A DNA stretch of 9,150 nt from Flavobacteriaceae bacterium (GTDB taxonomy: Bacteria; Bacteroidota; Bacteroidia; Flavobacteriales; Flavobacteriaceae), in the NCBI GenBank assembly GCA_029253805.1, contig JAQWYU010000247.1:1-9150 (forward strand), given 5' to 3'. The translations under genes were made by a program, and so were the position numbers. Position 1 is the first letter of the stretch. The number at the start of each line of letters is the position of its first letter. The notes under the pieces are model-generated. The model saw nothing but the letters and a program-made list of their open reading frames with translations. It ran no database searches and had not been told where the DNA came from. Shown here piece by piece: positions 1 to 6,945 of this stretch.

Positions 1-146
1 TCGTAGTTTGCAGGCTTTAAAAATCTATAATTAAGGGTATCACCTTCATGAACGAAAATCGCATCTTCATATAATTTGTATTCTTGAGCATTTAAAGCTA
101 TGTTAAGAAAAAGAAAAAATTTAGTAGTTATAATGAGTTTTCCCAT
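1..146 (-). CDS. N-terminus of an exported esterase (partial, runs off the window)
   Basis: Only the first 48 codons are present; the gene continues beyond base 1. The ATG at 146-144 opens a short hydrophobic leader (about residues 1-18, ending NAQ), so the product is probably exported to the periplasm or cell surface. The following residues, including EGDTLNYRFLKPANYD, resemble the opening strand of alpha/beta-hydrolase esterases of the phospholipase/carboxylesterase or CE1-like type, where a 'YRLLxPxNYD' segment precedes the oxyanion-hole HG motif. That motif and the catalytic triad would lie outside the window, so the assignment rests on the N-terminal pattern alone. The gene follows the SGNH hydrolase on the same strand after a 101-nt gap, which hints at a pair of secreted deacylating enzymes. 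Confidence 0.6.
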   Translation of the reverse strand, partial: MGKLIITTKFFLFLNIALNAQEYKLYEDAIFVHEGDTLNYRFLKPANY

Positions 147-247
147 TGGTGCATAAATTTAAACGTCACACTCATAATACGTTCTAATTTTATAAAACCC
201 TCTTTTTCACTATATTTTTAAGTACAGGCTATTTAAAACTTTCACGA

Positions 248-1726
248 TTATTTGTTTATTGATCTATTATCAAAGCTTAGCGCTCCAATATTGTTATTTA
301 AACCAGTAATCCATGGACCATTGTATACATCATTAGTATTTAAGTAGTCTTTATTTGGAAGCCAAGTGATATTTAAAAATTTTTGGTTCGTATTCAAATG
401 AATAATAATTTGATCGTTTTTAAATTCAAGTTTCTCTATAACTTTATTGATGAAGGGCTTTCTGTTATCAAAACTGAAAAAGAACTGGTCCTTCATTAAA
501 TGTTTTAATCCATTATGTTCATATTCAAATTCAATTTTAATTTTTTGATCAAAAGTTAATGTGATTTCTTTTTTACCACTGTAATAAGAATTAAGTAGCT
601 GAGGAGGAGTAATAATAGATGATGTATTTTCATCATAAAAATCACGAGAAACTAGTGGCAGGATTCTATTGGCAAACTCTTTATATCCTTCATATGAAAA
701 ATGGCAACCGTCATGTCCTAAAACACCTGTTGTAGACATAATTTCAACATTATTAAACTTATTGGAAATTTGATTTTGAATCTCACGAATTTCTGATTGA
801 AAATCACCTCCACAACCTGGACGAATTTGAAATATATATATTTTTGATAAACCTTTATAAATTCTATGCCAATCATTGTATAGAGTATCAAAATTTTTTG
901 AATACGATAATGAACGTTCTAAATTGGCATCCGATTCCCCTTGATGATAAAAAATAGCTTTAATATGATCTTTAAGTTCGGCTTGATCAACTCTGTATGC
1001 TAATCTTCCAAAACTTGTTTCTAATGAAACTTTTTCTGGATGTAGCATGTTTTCTTCAATGGTTGAAGAACCACTTCCGCCATTTATAATACAAACTGGT
1101 ATTTTATATTTATCAATCAATAATTTAGCTAATTCCATTCCCCAAACACCTACTCCATGTGAATTCTTCACAAACCATCCTCCCCCGTAACCATTATCCC
1201 AATTACCCTCGCAGTTTTTACAATTTCCAGTTGCCAAGCCCCATCCTACCATTTTATCTTTATCAGAATACGTTTCGTAACCCGTTTTTACGCCAAAACT
1301 TCTAGCAAATAAACTTGAATAAATAGATTTTTTACTACTAGCATGTGAATTAGATTGCCCTGTGATTATGTATGCATCTCCGCTGACTATATTTCTAGCT
1401 TTGTATAATAAAGATTCATTATTTCCTACTTTCTCATATAATTCAAATTTATATTGATATAATCCAGCTTTTATGACTGAAGATGACTTAAATTCATTAT
1501 CAATAATATCTAAAGATTTTTCATTAATTAATATGTCATCCTTAAATACTTTTAGTATTAGCTTGATATCATCCGAATCTTTAGAAATATTTCCAGAAAA
1601 AACTACTAATGAATTATTATTCTCGTCTCTTTGAAACAGCTGAAAATCTTTAGGGACTTTTTGGAAGTTTATCTGACCAAAGGTAGTTAAGGGAATATAC
1701 AGTAATAAAAGAATTAGTTTTTTCAT
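248..1726 (-). CDS. Exported SGNH hydrolase, sialate O-acetylesterase-like
   Basis: This 492-aa protein has a signal peptide (residues 1-17, ending TFG before Gln18). It carries the block signature of the SASA/DUF303 (carbohydrate esterase 6-like) SGNH family: GQSNS at 123-127 with Ser125 as expected nucleophile, a Gly/Ser-rich GGSGSS at 216-221, YHQGES at 260-265, and GHDGCHFSYEGY at 337-348 giving the Asp339/His342 pair. The family removes O-acetyl groups from sugars such as sialic acids or xylan. The substrate here cannot be read from sequence. Residues after about 370 form a beta-rich accessory domain. The ATG overlaps the stop of the upstream 54-aa membrane-protein gene by four bases (ATGA), so translation is probably coupled. 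No catalytic residue is missing. Confidence 0.85.
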   Translation of the reverse strand: MKKLILLLLYIPLTTFGQINFQKVPKDFQLFQRDENNNSLVVFSGNISKDSDDIKLILKVFKDDILINEKSLDIIDNEFKSSSVIKAGLYQYKFELYEKVGNNESLLYKARNIVSGDAYIITGQSNSHASSKKSIYSSLFARSFGVKTGYETYSDKDKMVGWGLATGNCKNCEGNWDNGYGGGWFVKNSHGVGVWGMELAKLLIDKYKIPVCIINGGSGSSTIEENMLHPEKVSLETSFGRLAYRVDQAELKDHIKAIFYHQGESDANLERSLSYSKNFDTLYNDWHRIYKGLSKIYIFQIRPGCGGDFQSEIREIQNQISNKFNNVEIMSTTGVLGHDGCHFSYEGYKEFANRILPLVSRDFYDENTSSIITPPQLLNSYYSGKKEITLTFDQKIKIEFEYEHNGLKHLMKDQFFFSFDNRKPFINKVIEKLEFKNDQIIIHLNTNQKFLNITWLPNKDYLNTNDVYNGPWITGLNNNIGALSFDNRSINK

Positions 1727-1912
1727 TCGTTTTCTTTTTTTGTTTTCCGATAAATAATCTCAAATAAACCACCAATAGCAATAAATGCGATAATGCGCTG
1801 AAGAAGGCTCAAGCCGATATATCTACCGCCGAAAATTACAAGCCCACCAATTGTAAAGGTTAATATGTTATAAGTCTTTTTGTTCATATAAATATCTTTT
1901 TCATTTATTTAG
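1718..1912. repeat. 195-bp direct repeat, copy 1
   Basis: Aligns without gaps to 3812-4006 with 12 differences by my count (about 94% identity). The unit covers the whole 54-aa gene, its 25-nt upstream region and the first bases of the next gene (ATGAAAAAA). Outside these edges the sequences diverge at once, which marks a segmental duplication of one gene with its start-site coupling. Confidence 0.9.
1723..1887 (-). CDS. 54-aa membrane protein, copy 1
   Basis: This short ORF begins MNKKTYNILTF and ends KTKKENE. It has two hydrophobic stretches (about residues 8-20 and 31-46) separated by a GGRYIGLSLLQR turn, and a basic C-terminus, so it is probably a small inner-membrane protein with two helices. 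It is real rather than random: a second copy at 3817-3981 is about 94% identical in DNA, keeps the frame open and differs at only five residues, all conservative. Its TGA overlaps the ATG of the downstream hydrolase gene. I do not recognise a named family, and no function can be assigned. Confidence 0.75.
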   Translation of the reverse strand: MNKKTYNILTFTIGGLVIFGGRYIGLSLLQRIIAFIAIGGLFEIIYRKTKKENE

Positions 1913-1946
1913 GATTACAGTTTGTGAAGTTAGGTTGAGGTAGGAG

Positions 1947-2819
1947 TTAATCTTCTATTAGCTCTCCGTCTTTGTAATTCTTGATTTCTTTTATTTCTCC
2001 GTTTTCATAATACTCTGTTACTTCTCCTTGTAATTGTCCATCTACAGAGTTTTCTTTCTTTCTAACCGCCCCACTTTCATAATATTCTATAGATTCATCT
2101 TGTCTTGCTCCATCAACTAATACAGCGTTTAGTTTGTATCTAACTGCTCCACTTTCATAGAAGCCTATTACTTCTTTTTGTGTTTCTCCGTAAATCGAAA
2201 TTTCTTGTCTTTCCCCACTTTCATAATAACTTGTTTCTTTCTGTGGTTTTCCTTCTGTAAAAGTTCCTTTGCGTTGAACCACTCCGCTTTCATAATAACT
2301 TATAAATTCTCCATCTTTTTTTCCATCTAAATAGTTTAGTTTCGCTACAACCGCTCCACTTTCTTCATCAAACTCTATATATTCTCCATCTTTTTTTCCA
2401 TCTACATAGTTTTCTTTAGATTTAAGCTCTCCACTTTCATAATACCTTGTTAGTTTTCCTTGTTTTTTTCCATTAACAATTTCTGCAATGGCTTTAACCG
2501 CTCCGCTTTCATAATATTCTATTGCCTCCCCTTGTATTGTTCCATCTACATAGTTTAATTTCTGTTTAAACTCTCCGCTTTCATAATAATTTATTGCTTC
2601 CCCTTGTAATTTACCGTCTTTAAAGTTGGCATAAATTTGAACCGCTCCACTTTCATAATACTGTATAAATTCTCCTTGTAGTTTTCCATTAACAACGTAT
2701 CCTTCACTTTTAATCTCTCCACTTTCATAATAATCTCTACTTAAACCTTGTTTAATATCATCTTGCCCAAAAGAGCTAAAAGAAACAAGTAAAGCGAGTG
2801 TGAGTAATATTTTCTTCAT
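1947..2819 (-). CDS. Exported MORN-repeat (YwqK-like) protein
   Basis: This 290-aa protein has a signal peptide (residues 1-19, ending SSFGQ) followed almost wholly by about 11 tandem repeats of 21-25 residues with the core YYESGxxxxxxxxxxGxxxGE. That is the MORN_2 (PF07661) pattern found in 'YwqK family antitoxin' proteins. The annotation name is misleading here: no toxin gene is adjacent and the product is exported. Each repeat should form a beta-hairpin in an elongated sheet, suggesting a binding or surface role. At DNA level the repeats show as a periodic ctttcataat on the plus strand. Ten repeats keep ESG and the last has ENG. The start lies 11 nt after the stop of the coiled-coil gene. 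Its leader-coding DNA nearly matches that of the TPR gene at 8189-8920. Confidence 0.85.
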   Translation of the reverse strand: MKKILLTLALLVSFSSFGQDDIKQGLSRDYYESGEIKSEGYVVNGKLQGEFIQYYESGAVQIYANFKDGKLQGEAINYYESGEFKQKLNYVDGTIQGEAIEYYESGAVKAIAEIVNGKKQGKLTRYYESGELKSKENYVDGKKDGEYIEFDEESGAVVAKLNYLDGKKDGEFISYYESGVVQRKGTFTEGKPQKETSYYESGERQEISIYGETQKEVIGFYESGAVRYKLNAVLVDGARQDESIEYYESGAVRKKENSVDGQLQGEVTEYYENGEIKEIKNYKDGELIED

Positions 2820-2833
2820 AATGAGTTAGTTTA
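2763..2833. repeat. Shared leader segment, copy 1 (signal peptide plus 5' region)
   Basis: These 71 bases match 8864-8934 with 8 differences by my count, and 38 of the 39 bases closest to the cleavage site are identical. The segment covers the signal-peptide codons and the AAACTAACTYATTATG start region. The mature proteins downstream (MORN repeats here, TPR there) are unrelated. Confidence 0.8.
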
Positions 2834-3712
2834 TTTCCAAATTAAAATTGGTTTATATGCTAATTTTTTATTGTTCATATAGCCATCAGAAAGATTCTCC
2901 CAATAAATATAGTTTTTAATAACAATAAGATTGATTACCCTACCTTCATCACGACCATACTCAAAATCATTAAAGCTAATATAATTTATATCGTGAGCAC
3001 CGGGCTCATCAATTTTTAAAGATTCATCACCGTTTTGTAGATATACTTCAATTTCTTTCCCTTTAAGTATTCCATTAGTGACTTGTATTACAAAATAATA
3101 ATCATAAGCTTCTTCTACAATCTCATTAATAACTCCTTTTACATAAATTAAATCATTATAGCCACGAAGCATATGTTTTTTAATATACTTCACGAAATTT
3201 TTATTTGAATCAGACAAGAGGCTTTCATTTTGTTTTTCTAAAGCTCTGATAATTGTGATTTTTGATAAATTTTCTGAAACTAAATCGATTTTTTCATTAG
3301 AAATATTAATTAATGAAGTTCTTAAACTATCTATTAGTAAATTTTTATTGCTAATTAAATCGGTCTTATTAGAACTTTCTTTGACCAAATTATCTATCTC
3401 TAAACCTAACAAACTAAGTTCATTTTTAGAAGCTAAGAGCTTTACTTCTAATTGATTAATTTCAAGATTTGAATTTTTGAGTGAGTCTAACGTTAGTATT
3501 AAATCATTACTGGAATTATTTAAATCGGATTGAAGATTTTGACTTTTCTTATTTGAAAGGCTTAGTTCTTGGCTCAAACTATCTATTAACTTTAATTTTT
3601 TTTGATGTTCAATACGAAGCTGTTTTTTTCTCATCTTCATATAGTCTTGAGCGAACAAATCACTTGAACAAGTGAAGATTAATAAAGCAGAGATTAAGAA
3701 GAGTTTTTTCAT
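2831..3712 (-). CDS. Exported coiled-coil protein of unknown function
   Basis: This 293-aa protein starts with a signal sequence (residues 1-22, ending LFAQ). A Cys15 in the leader could instead be a lipidation site, but the preceding IFT is a poor lipobox. Residues about 23-175 are rich in Leu, Ser, Asn, Lys and Glu with heptad-like spacing (LIDSLSQELSLSNKK and similar) and should form a long coiled coil. Residues about 180-293 are beta-rich with many aromatics (YVKGVINEIVEEAYDYYFV) and read as a small globular domain. No catalytic motif is visible. The gene lies 10 nt downstream of a small membrane ORF and 11 nt upstream of the MORN gene, so the two exported proteins are probably co-expressed. 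Confidence 0.75.
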   Translation of the reverse strand: MKKLFLISALLIFTCSSDLFAQDYMKMRKKQLRIEHQKKLKLIDSLSQELSLSNKKSQNLQSDLNNSSNDLILTLDSLKNSNLEINQLEVKLLASKNELSLLGLEIDNLVKESSNKTDLISNKNLLIDSLRTSLINISNEKIDLVSENLSKITIIRALEKQNESLLSDSNKNFVKYIKKHMLRGYNDLIYVKGVINEIVEEAYDYYFVIQVTNGILKGKEIEVYLQNGDESLKIDEPGAHDINYISFNDFEYGRDEGRVINLIVIKNYIYWENLSDGYMNNKKLAYKPILIWK

Positions 3713-3722
3713 AGTTTATCTT

Positions 3723-3820
3723 TTAATTGAGTGATTTTTTAATTTCGATATATATTAGACAAACAGCTACAATGACTGTACAAACAATTATTACTTTATT
3801 AACCCGGCTGATTTTTTCAT
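3723..3820 (-). pseudogene. Small membrane-protein ORF, out of frame after the start codon
   Basis: The ATG at 3820-3818 overlaps the stop of the upstream 54-aa gene (ATGA), exactly as in the first copy, but the frame it opens ends after nine codons. An open frame shifted by one base continues from the run of six A (plus-strand T, 3812-3817) to the TAA at 3725-3723. One extra A would give a 32-aa protein beginning MKKISRVNK, with a hydrophobic stretch (VIIVCTVIVAVCLIYI) and a basic tail. The position, ATGA coupling and membrane profile argue for a real small gene. It may be broken, expressed by slippage on the A run, or altered by a base-calling error. Confidence 0.5.
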
Positions 3821-4006
3821 TCGTTTTCTTTTTTTGTTTTCCGATAAATAATCTCAAATAAACCACCAATAACAATAAATACAACAATGCGCTGAAGAAG
3901 ACTCAAGCCGATATATCTACCGCCGAAAACTACAAGTCCTCCAATTGAAAAGGTTAAGATGTTATAAGTCTTTTTGTTCATATAAATATCTTTCTCATTT
4001 AATTAG
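3812..4006. repeat. 195-bp direct repeat, copy 2
   Basis: Partner of 1718-1912. It carries the second 54-aa gene. In this copy the sequence following the repeat (minus-strand sense) is not the hydrolase gene but a different small ORF that is out of frame with the duplicated start codon. Confidence 0.9.
3817..3981 (-). CDS. 54-aa membrane protein, copy 2
   Basis: Paralogue of the protein encoded at 1723-1887: same length, with changes T12S, I18V, I33V, A34V and A37V, all of which keep the hydrophobic profile. Most DNA differences are silent or conservative, suggesting that both copies have been under coding constraint. Two predicted helices surround GGRYIGLSLLQR, and the C-terminus is Lys/Glu-rich. 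The TGA overlaps a downstream ATG. The gene probably heads the run of genes to its left, since the next gene upstream ends about 97 nt away at 4079. Function unknown. Confidence 0.75.
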   Translation of the reverse strand: MNKKTYNILTFSIGGLVVFGGRYIGLSLLQRIVVFIVIGGLFEIIYRKTKKENE

Positions 4007-4078
4007 TTTTATCGCAACAAGACAAAAAAACTTTTTCTTAGCTCTGTATCTTTGGAATAAAGCGTGTTGAGAAAACTG

Positions 4079-4480
4079 CTAGAATCTTGAATAACCGTCC
4101 ATTGTTACGTAGTCAACAATTTTATAATCATAAGAAATATATTCCATCAGAACTATTGTAATGGAATAACTTCCACTAGGTGGATAAGTACACCAACCTG
4201 TTTTGGACACATCATAATAATAATAACCTCCATCTAAGGGCTCAAGTTTACTTTCAAATAAATTATAGCCTCTAAGTGAACCCCCATCGTATGGATAATC
4301 AGTAGCATAAACTACTATTTTCAAAGTGCCTGTACTTCCTCCATTGTTTTGATTTTGAATTTTGTCACCATATACATTAATTTCATTCCCATTTATTCTG
4401 TAACCCCAATTACCAGAAAAATTTTGTGCACTCAACTTTACAAATGAGATAATAAACAGTGTAAATAATATCTTATTCAT
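4079..4480 (-). CDS. Exported 133-aa protein of unknown function
   Basis: A signal peptide (residues 1-19, ending KLSAQ) precedes a mature protein of about 114 residues rich in Tyr, Gly and Asn (for example PLDGGYYYYDV, YPYDGG). This suggests a small beta-sandwich secreted domain. I do not recognise the family. The ATG follows a TATATTTG box in repeat copy C1 after 16 nt, and the start region (AACTTATTATGAATAAGAT) closely matches that of the TPR gene at 8189-8920. This is the leftmost member of the cassette-like series. Unlike the others, its 3' end is not followed by a recombinase repeat, so the left edge of the array, or a deletion, lies near 4079. Confidence 0.7.
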   Translation of the reverse strand: MNKILFTLFIISFVKLSAQNFSGNWGYRINGNEINVYGDKIQNQNNGGSTGTLKIVVYATDYPYDGGSLRGYNLFESKLEPLDGGYYYYDVSKTGWCTYPPSGSYSITIVLMEYISYDYKIVDYVTMDGYSRF

Positions 4481-4496
4481 AATAAGTTGGTTTTCT

Positions 4497-4504
4497 CAAA
4501 TATA
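4497..4504 (-). promoter_or_regulatory. Candidate -7 promoter box in repeat C1
   Basis: On the minus strand this reads TATATTTG, a full match to the Bacteroidota -7 element TAnnTTTG. It lies 16 nt before the ATG of the gene at 4079-4480. A clear -33 TTTG was not seen at the usual distance, so the call rests on the -7 box and its recurrence at the same place in other copies. Confidence 0.5.
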
Positions 4505-4579
4505 AGAAATGTTAGTCTAACCTACTTTAGAGGTTTAGAAATAGCTGAACTAAAAGAGGAAGATATGCCTATGGTTTGA
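4497..4579 (+). repeat. Recombinase-3'-end repeat C1
   Basis: From 4508 the plus strand encodes NVSLTYFRGLEIAEL then KEEDMPMV and a TGA stop, the end of a tyrosine recombinase. Inside, 4517-4538 is an imperfect palindrome, CTAACCT-N7-AGGTTTAG. Codon choices (gtt agt, ata gct gaa) match copies C3 and C7 rather than C4-C6. The DUF4197 gene to the right ends 72 nt away, the loosest junction in the array. Confidence 0.85.
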
Positions 4580-4651
4580 TAAATTTCTTTAAACAACCCA
4601 AAATGAACCTTCAATAAAATATCCAATTACAAATAATAAAAGAAGGATTAA

Positions 4652-5413
4652 TTAATCTAAAGTACCGAAGACTCTTTTCAATATATCAGATGTTCTTTGT
4701 GTTGGATTTTTTCTAATTTCTTTTTCTTGAACAGCTATAAGTTTGAAAATTCCATCGATAGCTCTATATGTTACATATTTATTCAAGTCCGTCTCAACTT
4801 TTTCTTTCCCAGTAAATCTAGTTGTCAGGTTGTATTTTGTTAATAAAGGATTCCAGTAGACAGTTAATTTGACTTTTTCTATAGCTTTAGTAACTTCTGG
4901 AATAAATAATTTATAAAGTTCTCTACTGGTTTGATTTTTCAAATAAATTGTAGCTGCAGTATCTTCACCCTTAAGGATATTAAATCCATCAGAAACAGAC
5001 ATGTTTTTAATTGCATTAATAAATATTGGTGCTGCAGTTTTACAAGCTTCTTCAGCTGCTTGATTAAGTGTTGATTCAAATTTCTCGATTTTAGTATCAA
5101 GTCCCATTTGCATCGCTTTGTCTCTTATGTTTTTTGCTTCCGGAGGAAAAGGTATTCTTATTAAATCATTTTTAAAAAAACCACCTGATGCTGATGCTTT
5201 TTCAACTCCTTTTTTTACACCTACATTTAAAGCCTCTTTAAGTCCTCTAACCACCTCTTCAATGCTTAATAAGTTAGAATTTTCGTTTCTTTTGTCAAGA
5301 AGTTCTTTCTTTATTTTATTTGATAGTTTATCGATGTTTATTTGACCATATACAATGCTGCTAAATAATGTAACTAGGATAATTAGAACAGAATTTCTGA
5401 TGTTTTCATTCAT
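4652..5413 (-). CDS. Exported DUF4197 family protein
   Basis: This 253-aa protein has an N-terminal hydrophobic signal sequence (about residues 8-24, ending IVYGQ). The remainder matches what I know of DUF4197 (PF13852): a helical protein with EEVVRGLKEALNVGVKKGV at 52-70, a following short amphipathic stretch with IRIPFPPEAKNIRDKAMQMG (86-105), the conserved segment SDGFNILKGEDTAATIYLKN (141-160), and a C-terminal YRAIDGIFKLIAVQE. The family occurs widely in Gram-negative bacteria and its biochemical role is not known to me. Length is typical. The gene sits between repeats C2 and C1. A strong 15-bp inverted repeat lies just upstream of its start in place of the promoter-bearing repeat end. 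Confidence 0.85.
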   Translation of the reverse strand: MNENIRNSVLIILVTLFSSIVYGQINIDKLSNKIKKELLDKRNENSNLLSIEEVVRGLKEALNVGVKKGVEKASASGGFFKNDLIRIPFPPEAKNIRDKAMQMGLDTKIEKFESTLNQAAEEACKTAAPIFINAIKNMSVSDGFNILKGEDTAATIYLKNQTSRELYKLFIPEVTKAIEKVKLTVYWNPLLTKYNLTTRFTGKEKVETDLNKYVTYRAIDGIFKLIAVQEKEIRKNPTQRTSDILKRVFGTLD

Positions 5414-5430
5414 TATTATAAATTTAATAC

Positions 5431-5469
5431 AATTTACAAAATTTAATTTTTGCGTAAATTTTGTAAATT
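5431..5469. repeat. Perfect 15-bp inverted repeat upstream of the DUF4197 gene
   Basis: Arms 5431-5445 (AATTTACAAAATTTA) and 5455-5469 are exact reverse complements around a 9-base loop. The right arm runs directly into the truncated repeat C2. In the 5' leader of the DUF4197 transcript it would form an AT-rich hairpin. It replaces the palindromic core and promoter part that other repeat copies have here. Confidence 0.85.
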
Positions 5470-5497
5470 AAAAGAAGAAGATGTGCCTATGGTTTAG
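5468..5497 (+). repeat. Recombinase-3'-end repeat C2 (truncated)
   Basis: Only the last ten codons remain: LKEEDVPMV and TAG. The core palindrome and -7 box are absent, apparently replaced by the inverted repeat at 5431-5469. The lipoprotein gene's TAA is the complement of the TTA inside GGTTTAG. Confidence 0.75.
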
Positions 5498-5895
5498 TTA
5501 CATTCAGAATTTAATCTAAATAAGCTAGATCCGGTGAGTTCAAAAATTGCTTCCCCACCATCACATTCAAATGTAATAGGAGTAACTAATTCATTACCAA
5601 AATTTAAATCAACCGTTAGGATATCATTGTCATATGTATAGTTAAGAGGGTTGGGGATATGATTTCCGTCATTTGCCTCGTATGAATTATATAATGAATT
5701 ACAATCTCCTTCAACACAGTAGTAAGTGAAACGTAGTCCATCTTCAAAGAGATACATTGTATTTCCTTCAGGAACACTACCTTCTACAACCCATTTTCCT
5801 TCAATTGAATAATATGGCGCTGGCAAATTCTCGCTGTCATCTTCACAACTCATAACAAAAAGGGCAAGAAATAGTGGTAATAATAATTTTCTCAT
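5494..5895 (-). CDS. Lipocalin-like lipoprotein
   Basis: This 133-aa protein has a lipoprotein signal (MRKLLLPLFLALFVMSC) with Cys17 as the lipid-modified residue, followed by acidic residues EDDSE, a pattern typical of surface-exported Bacteroidota lipoproteins. The mature part (from about residue 29, YSIEGKWVVEGS) fits the short 'lipocalin-like' beta-barrel domain family, with alternating strands such as GNTMYLFEDGLRFTYY and NDILTVDLNF. Four Cys after the lipid site could form disulfides. The ligand is unknown. The stop codon overlaps repeat C2, and the gene lies between C3 and C2 as a single-gene cassette. Its last codons (GAATGTAAC) resemble those of the TPR gene at 8189 (GAATGCAAC). Confidence 0.75.
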   Translation of the reverse strand: MRKLLLPLFLALFVMSCEDDSENLPAPYYSIEGKWVVEGSVPEGNTMYLFEDGLRFTYYCVEGDCNSLYNSYEANDGNHIPNPLNYTYDNDILTVDLNFGNELVTPITFECDGGEAIFELTGSSLFRLNSECN

Positions 5896-5935
5896 AATCT
5901 AAATTTAAAAATTAATTTCAAACATCATGCCAGTT

Positions 5936-6004
5936 CATTAACTAACCTACTTACGTGGTTTAGAAGTAGCTGAATTGAAAGAGGAGGATATGCCTATGGT
6001 TTAG
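5936..6004 (+). repeat. Recombinase-3'-end repeat C3
   Basis: Encodes LTYLRGLEVAEL then KEEDMPMV and TAG on the plus strand. The core at 5942-5963 reads CTAACCT-N7-TGGTTTAG. The left part with the -7 box seen in C1, C4 and C7 is missing. The broken gene to the right has its TAA starting at the very next base (6005-6007). Confidence 0.8.
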
Positions 6005-6610
6005 TTAAATATTTAAATTCCGAATAAAATTTGAAATATATGATTTAGTTTCATCTATGCGAATTCGCTTATAAACGTCTTTGTTTTCATCAAATACCAA
6101 AACATATGTATAATCAACTGGGACAGGGACAAAGGGCGGATAGACTAATGCACTATATCCATATCTATTAATATTTCGTACAACTTTTTTTAAGTTGATT
6201 TCTTTATTATTGTGTTTTGTTTTCTCTTTTTTACAAATACTTAATGCTCTTAATAAATCTCCTCTTGATATTTCTTGAGTTAATTGATGAGCATATTCCA
6301 TTTCAAAATCGAGTAGGTCTAATTCACTGTCTTCAAAACTATTTTTAAAATTAAAAGCTTCAGAACTACCCCCGCATGACCATAAGAATAGACATTCCCA
6401 AGCGGATCAATTAAAGAACCTTTGTCTGTAAGCCTACCTCCATAATCATGCCCAAATGTTGAAAAATATAAATAGTAAGTTGGATAAAGGCTTGTATGTT
6501 TCTTGGATTTAGCCTTATCAATTTGATTAAGCAATTCACTCCAGTAAGCCGAAAGAAAAGATTTTACTAGATCAGATTTAAATTTTAAAAAAATTAAAAA
6601 ATTTCTTCAT
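6005..6610 (-). pseudogene. Broken cassette gene (two homopolymer frameshifts), unknown function
   Basis: Two open frames, 6005-6301 (98 aa) and 6319-6534 (extending open to about 6606), join into one protein if one base is added at the run of five C (6369-6373). The join reads YGHAG then GSSEAFNFKN. A second one-base change in the T/A runs near 6587-6601 would link it to the ATG at 6610-6608, which lies 3 nt after a TATATTTG box just as in the TonB-C/TPR gene. The restored product is about 200 aa, starts MKKFLIFLKF and contains FSTFGHDYGGRL, YPPFVPVPVDYTYVLVFDENKD and a helical segment GDLLRALSICKKE. I recognise no family. It may be a true pseudogene or intact DNA with consensus errors at homopolymers. 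Confidence 0.65.
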
Positions 6611-6613
6611 ACC

Positions 6614-6621
6614 CAAATATA
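6614..6621 (-). promoter_or_regulatory. Candidate -7 promoter box in repeat C4
   Basis: Minus-strand TATATTTG, three bases (GGT) before the ATG at 6610. With a start site 4-7 nt downstream of such a box, the transcript would be leaderless or nearly so. Confidence 0.45.
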
Positions 6622-6698
6622 ATAAATGTAAGTTTAACCTACTTAAGAGGCTTATAAATAGCAGAATGGAAGGAAGAAGATGTGCATATATAGTTTAG
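6614..6698 (+). repeat. Recombinase-3'-end repeat C4 (decayed)
   Basis: Readable as NVSLTYLRGL, then a stop, IAEWKEEDVHI and another stop, so the coding frame is broken by two nonsense changes. The core at 6634-6655 is TTAACCT-N7-AGGCTTAT. Codon usage (gta agt, ata gca) places it with C5 and C6. The 47-aa gene's TAA is provided by its terminal GTTTAG. Confidence 0.8.
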
Positions 6699-6838
6699 TC
6701 TCCTAAAATTAATGAAGCAACAATCATAGATATGAGAATTAGGGCTACAGCAATAAGAAATATTTTAGTTTTCCTTTTGTTTTTATCACTCCCAGCACCA
6801 TCAAAGTCCATTTGTCTGTTATTACCTAAAAAATTCAT
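6695..6838 (-). CDS. 47-aa single-pass membrane protein
   Basis: This small ORF begins MNFLGNNRQMDFDGAG, has a charged stretch SDKNKRKTK, one strong transmembrane helix (IFLIAVALILISMIVASLIL, about residues 26-45) and ends GD. The charge pattern suggests an N-in topology. It is accepted despite its size because it exactly fills the interval between repeats C5 and C4, its TAA lies in C4 as with the other cassette genes, and the helix is unbroken. An alternative Met10 start is possible. No family recognised. A TATATTTA variant of the -7 box at 6870-6863 is the likely promoter. Confidence 0.65.
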   Translation of the reverse strand: MNFLGNNRQMDFDGAGSDKNKRKTKIFLIAVALILISMIVASLILGD

Positions 6839-6862
6839 TCACTATTAAATTGGTATATAATT

Positions 6863-6945
6863 TAAATATAATAAATGTAAGTCTAACCTATTTAAGAGGT
6901 TTAGAAATAGCAGAACTGAAAGAGGAGGATATGCCTATGGTTTAG
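6863..6945 (+). repeat. Recombinase-3'-end repeat C5
   Basis: Encodes NVSLTYLRGLEIAEL then KEEDMPMV and TAG without a break. The core at 6883-6904 is CTAACCT-N7-AGGTTTAG. At its left end the minus strand reads TATATTTA, one base off the -7 consensus. The neighbouring TonB-C/TPR gene uses a different frame of the repeat for its end, adding Lys-Pro and a TAG at 6937-6935. Confidence 0.85.

Noticed and set aside
1960..2740. Regularly spaced short repeats resembling a CRISPR array
   Set aside because: The period is that of MORN_2 protein repeats within one open reading frame; the spacers are not unique sequences but related codons.
3255..3675. Plus-strand ORFs of 64-66 aa opposite the coiled-coil gene
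   Set aside because: They are mirror frames of the Leu/Ser-rich coiled-coil coding sequence, with no start context and low-complexity content.
4021..4060. Possible MORN-gene 3' remnant or AT-rich terminator after the gene at 4079
   Set aside because: Similarity to the end of the MORN gene is about 15-17 scattered bases, and the A/T hairpin is too weak and low-complexity to call.
5118..5345. Plus-strand 75-aa ORF
   Set aside because: Lies wholly inside the well-supported DUF4197 gene on the other strand.
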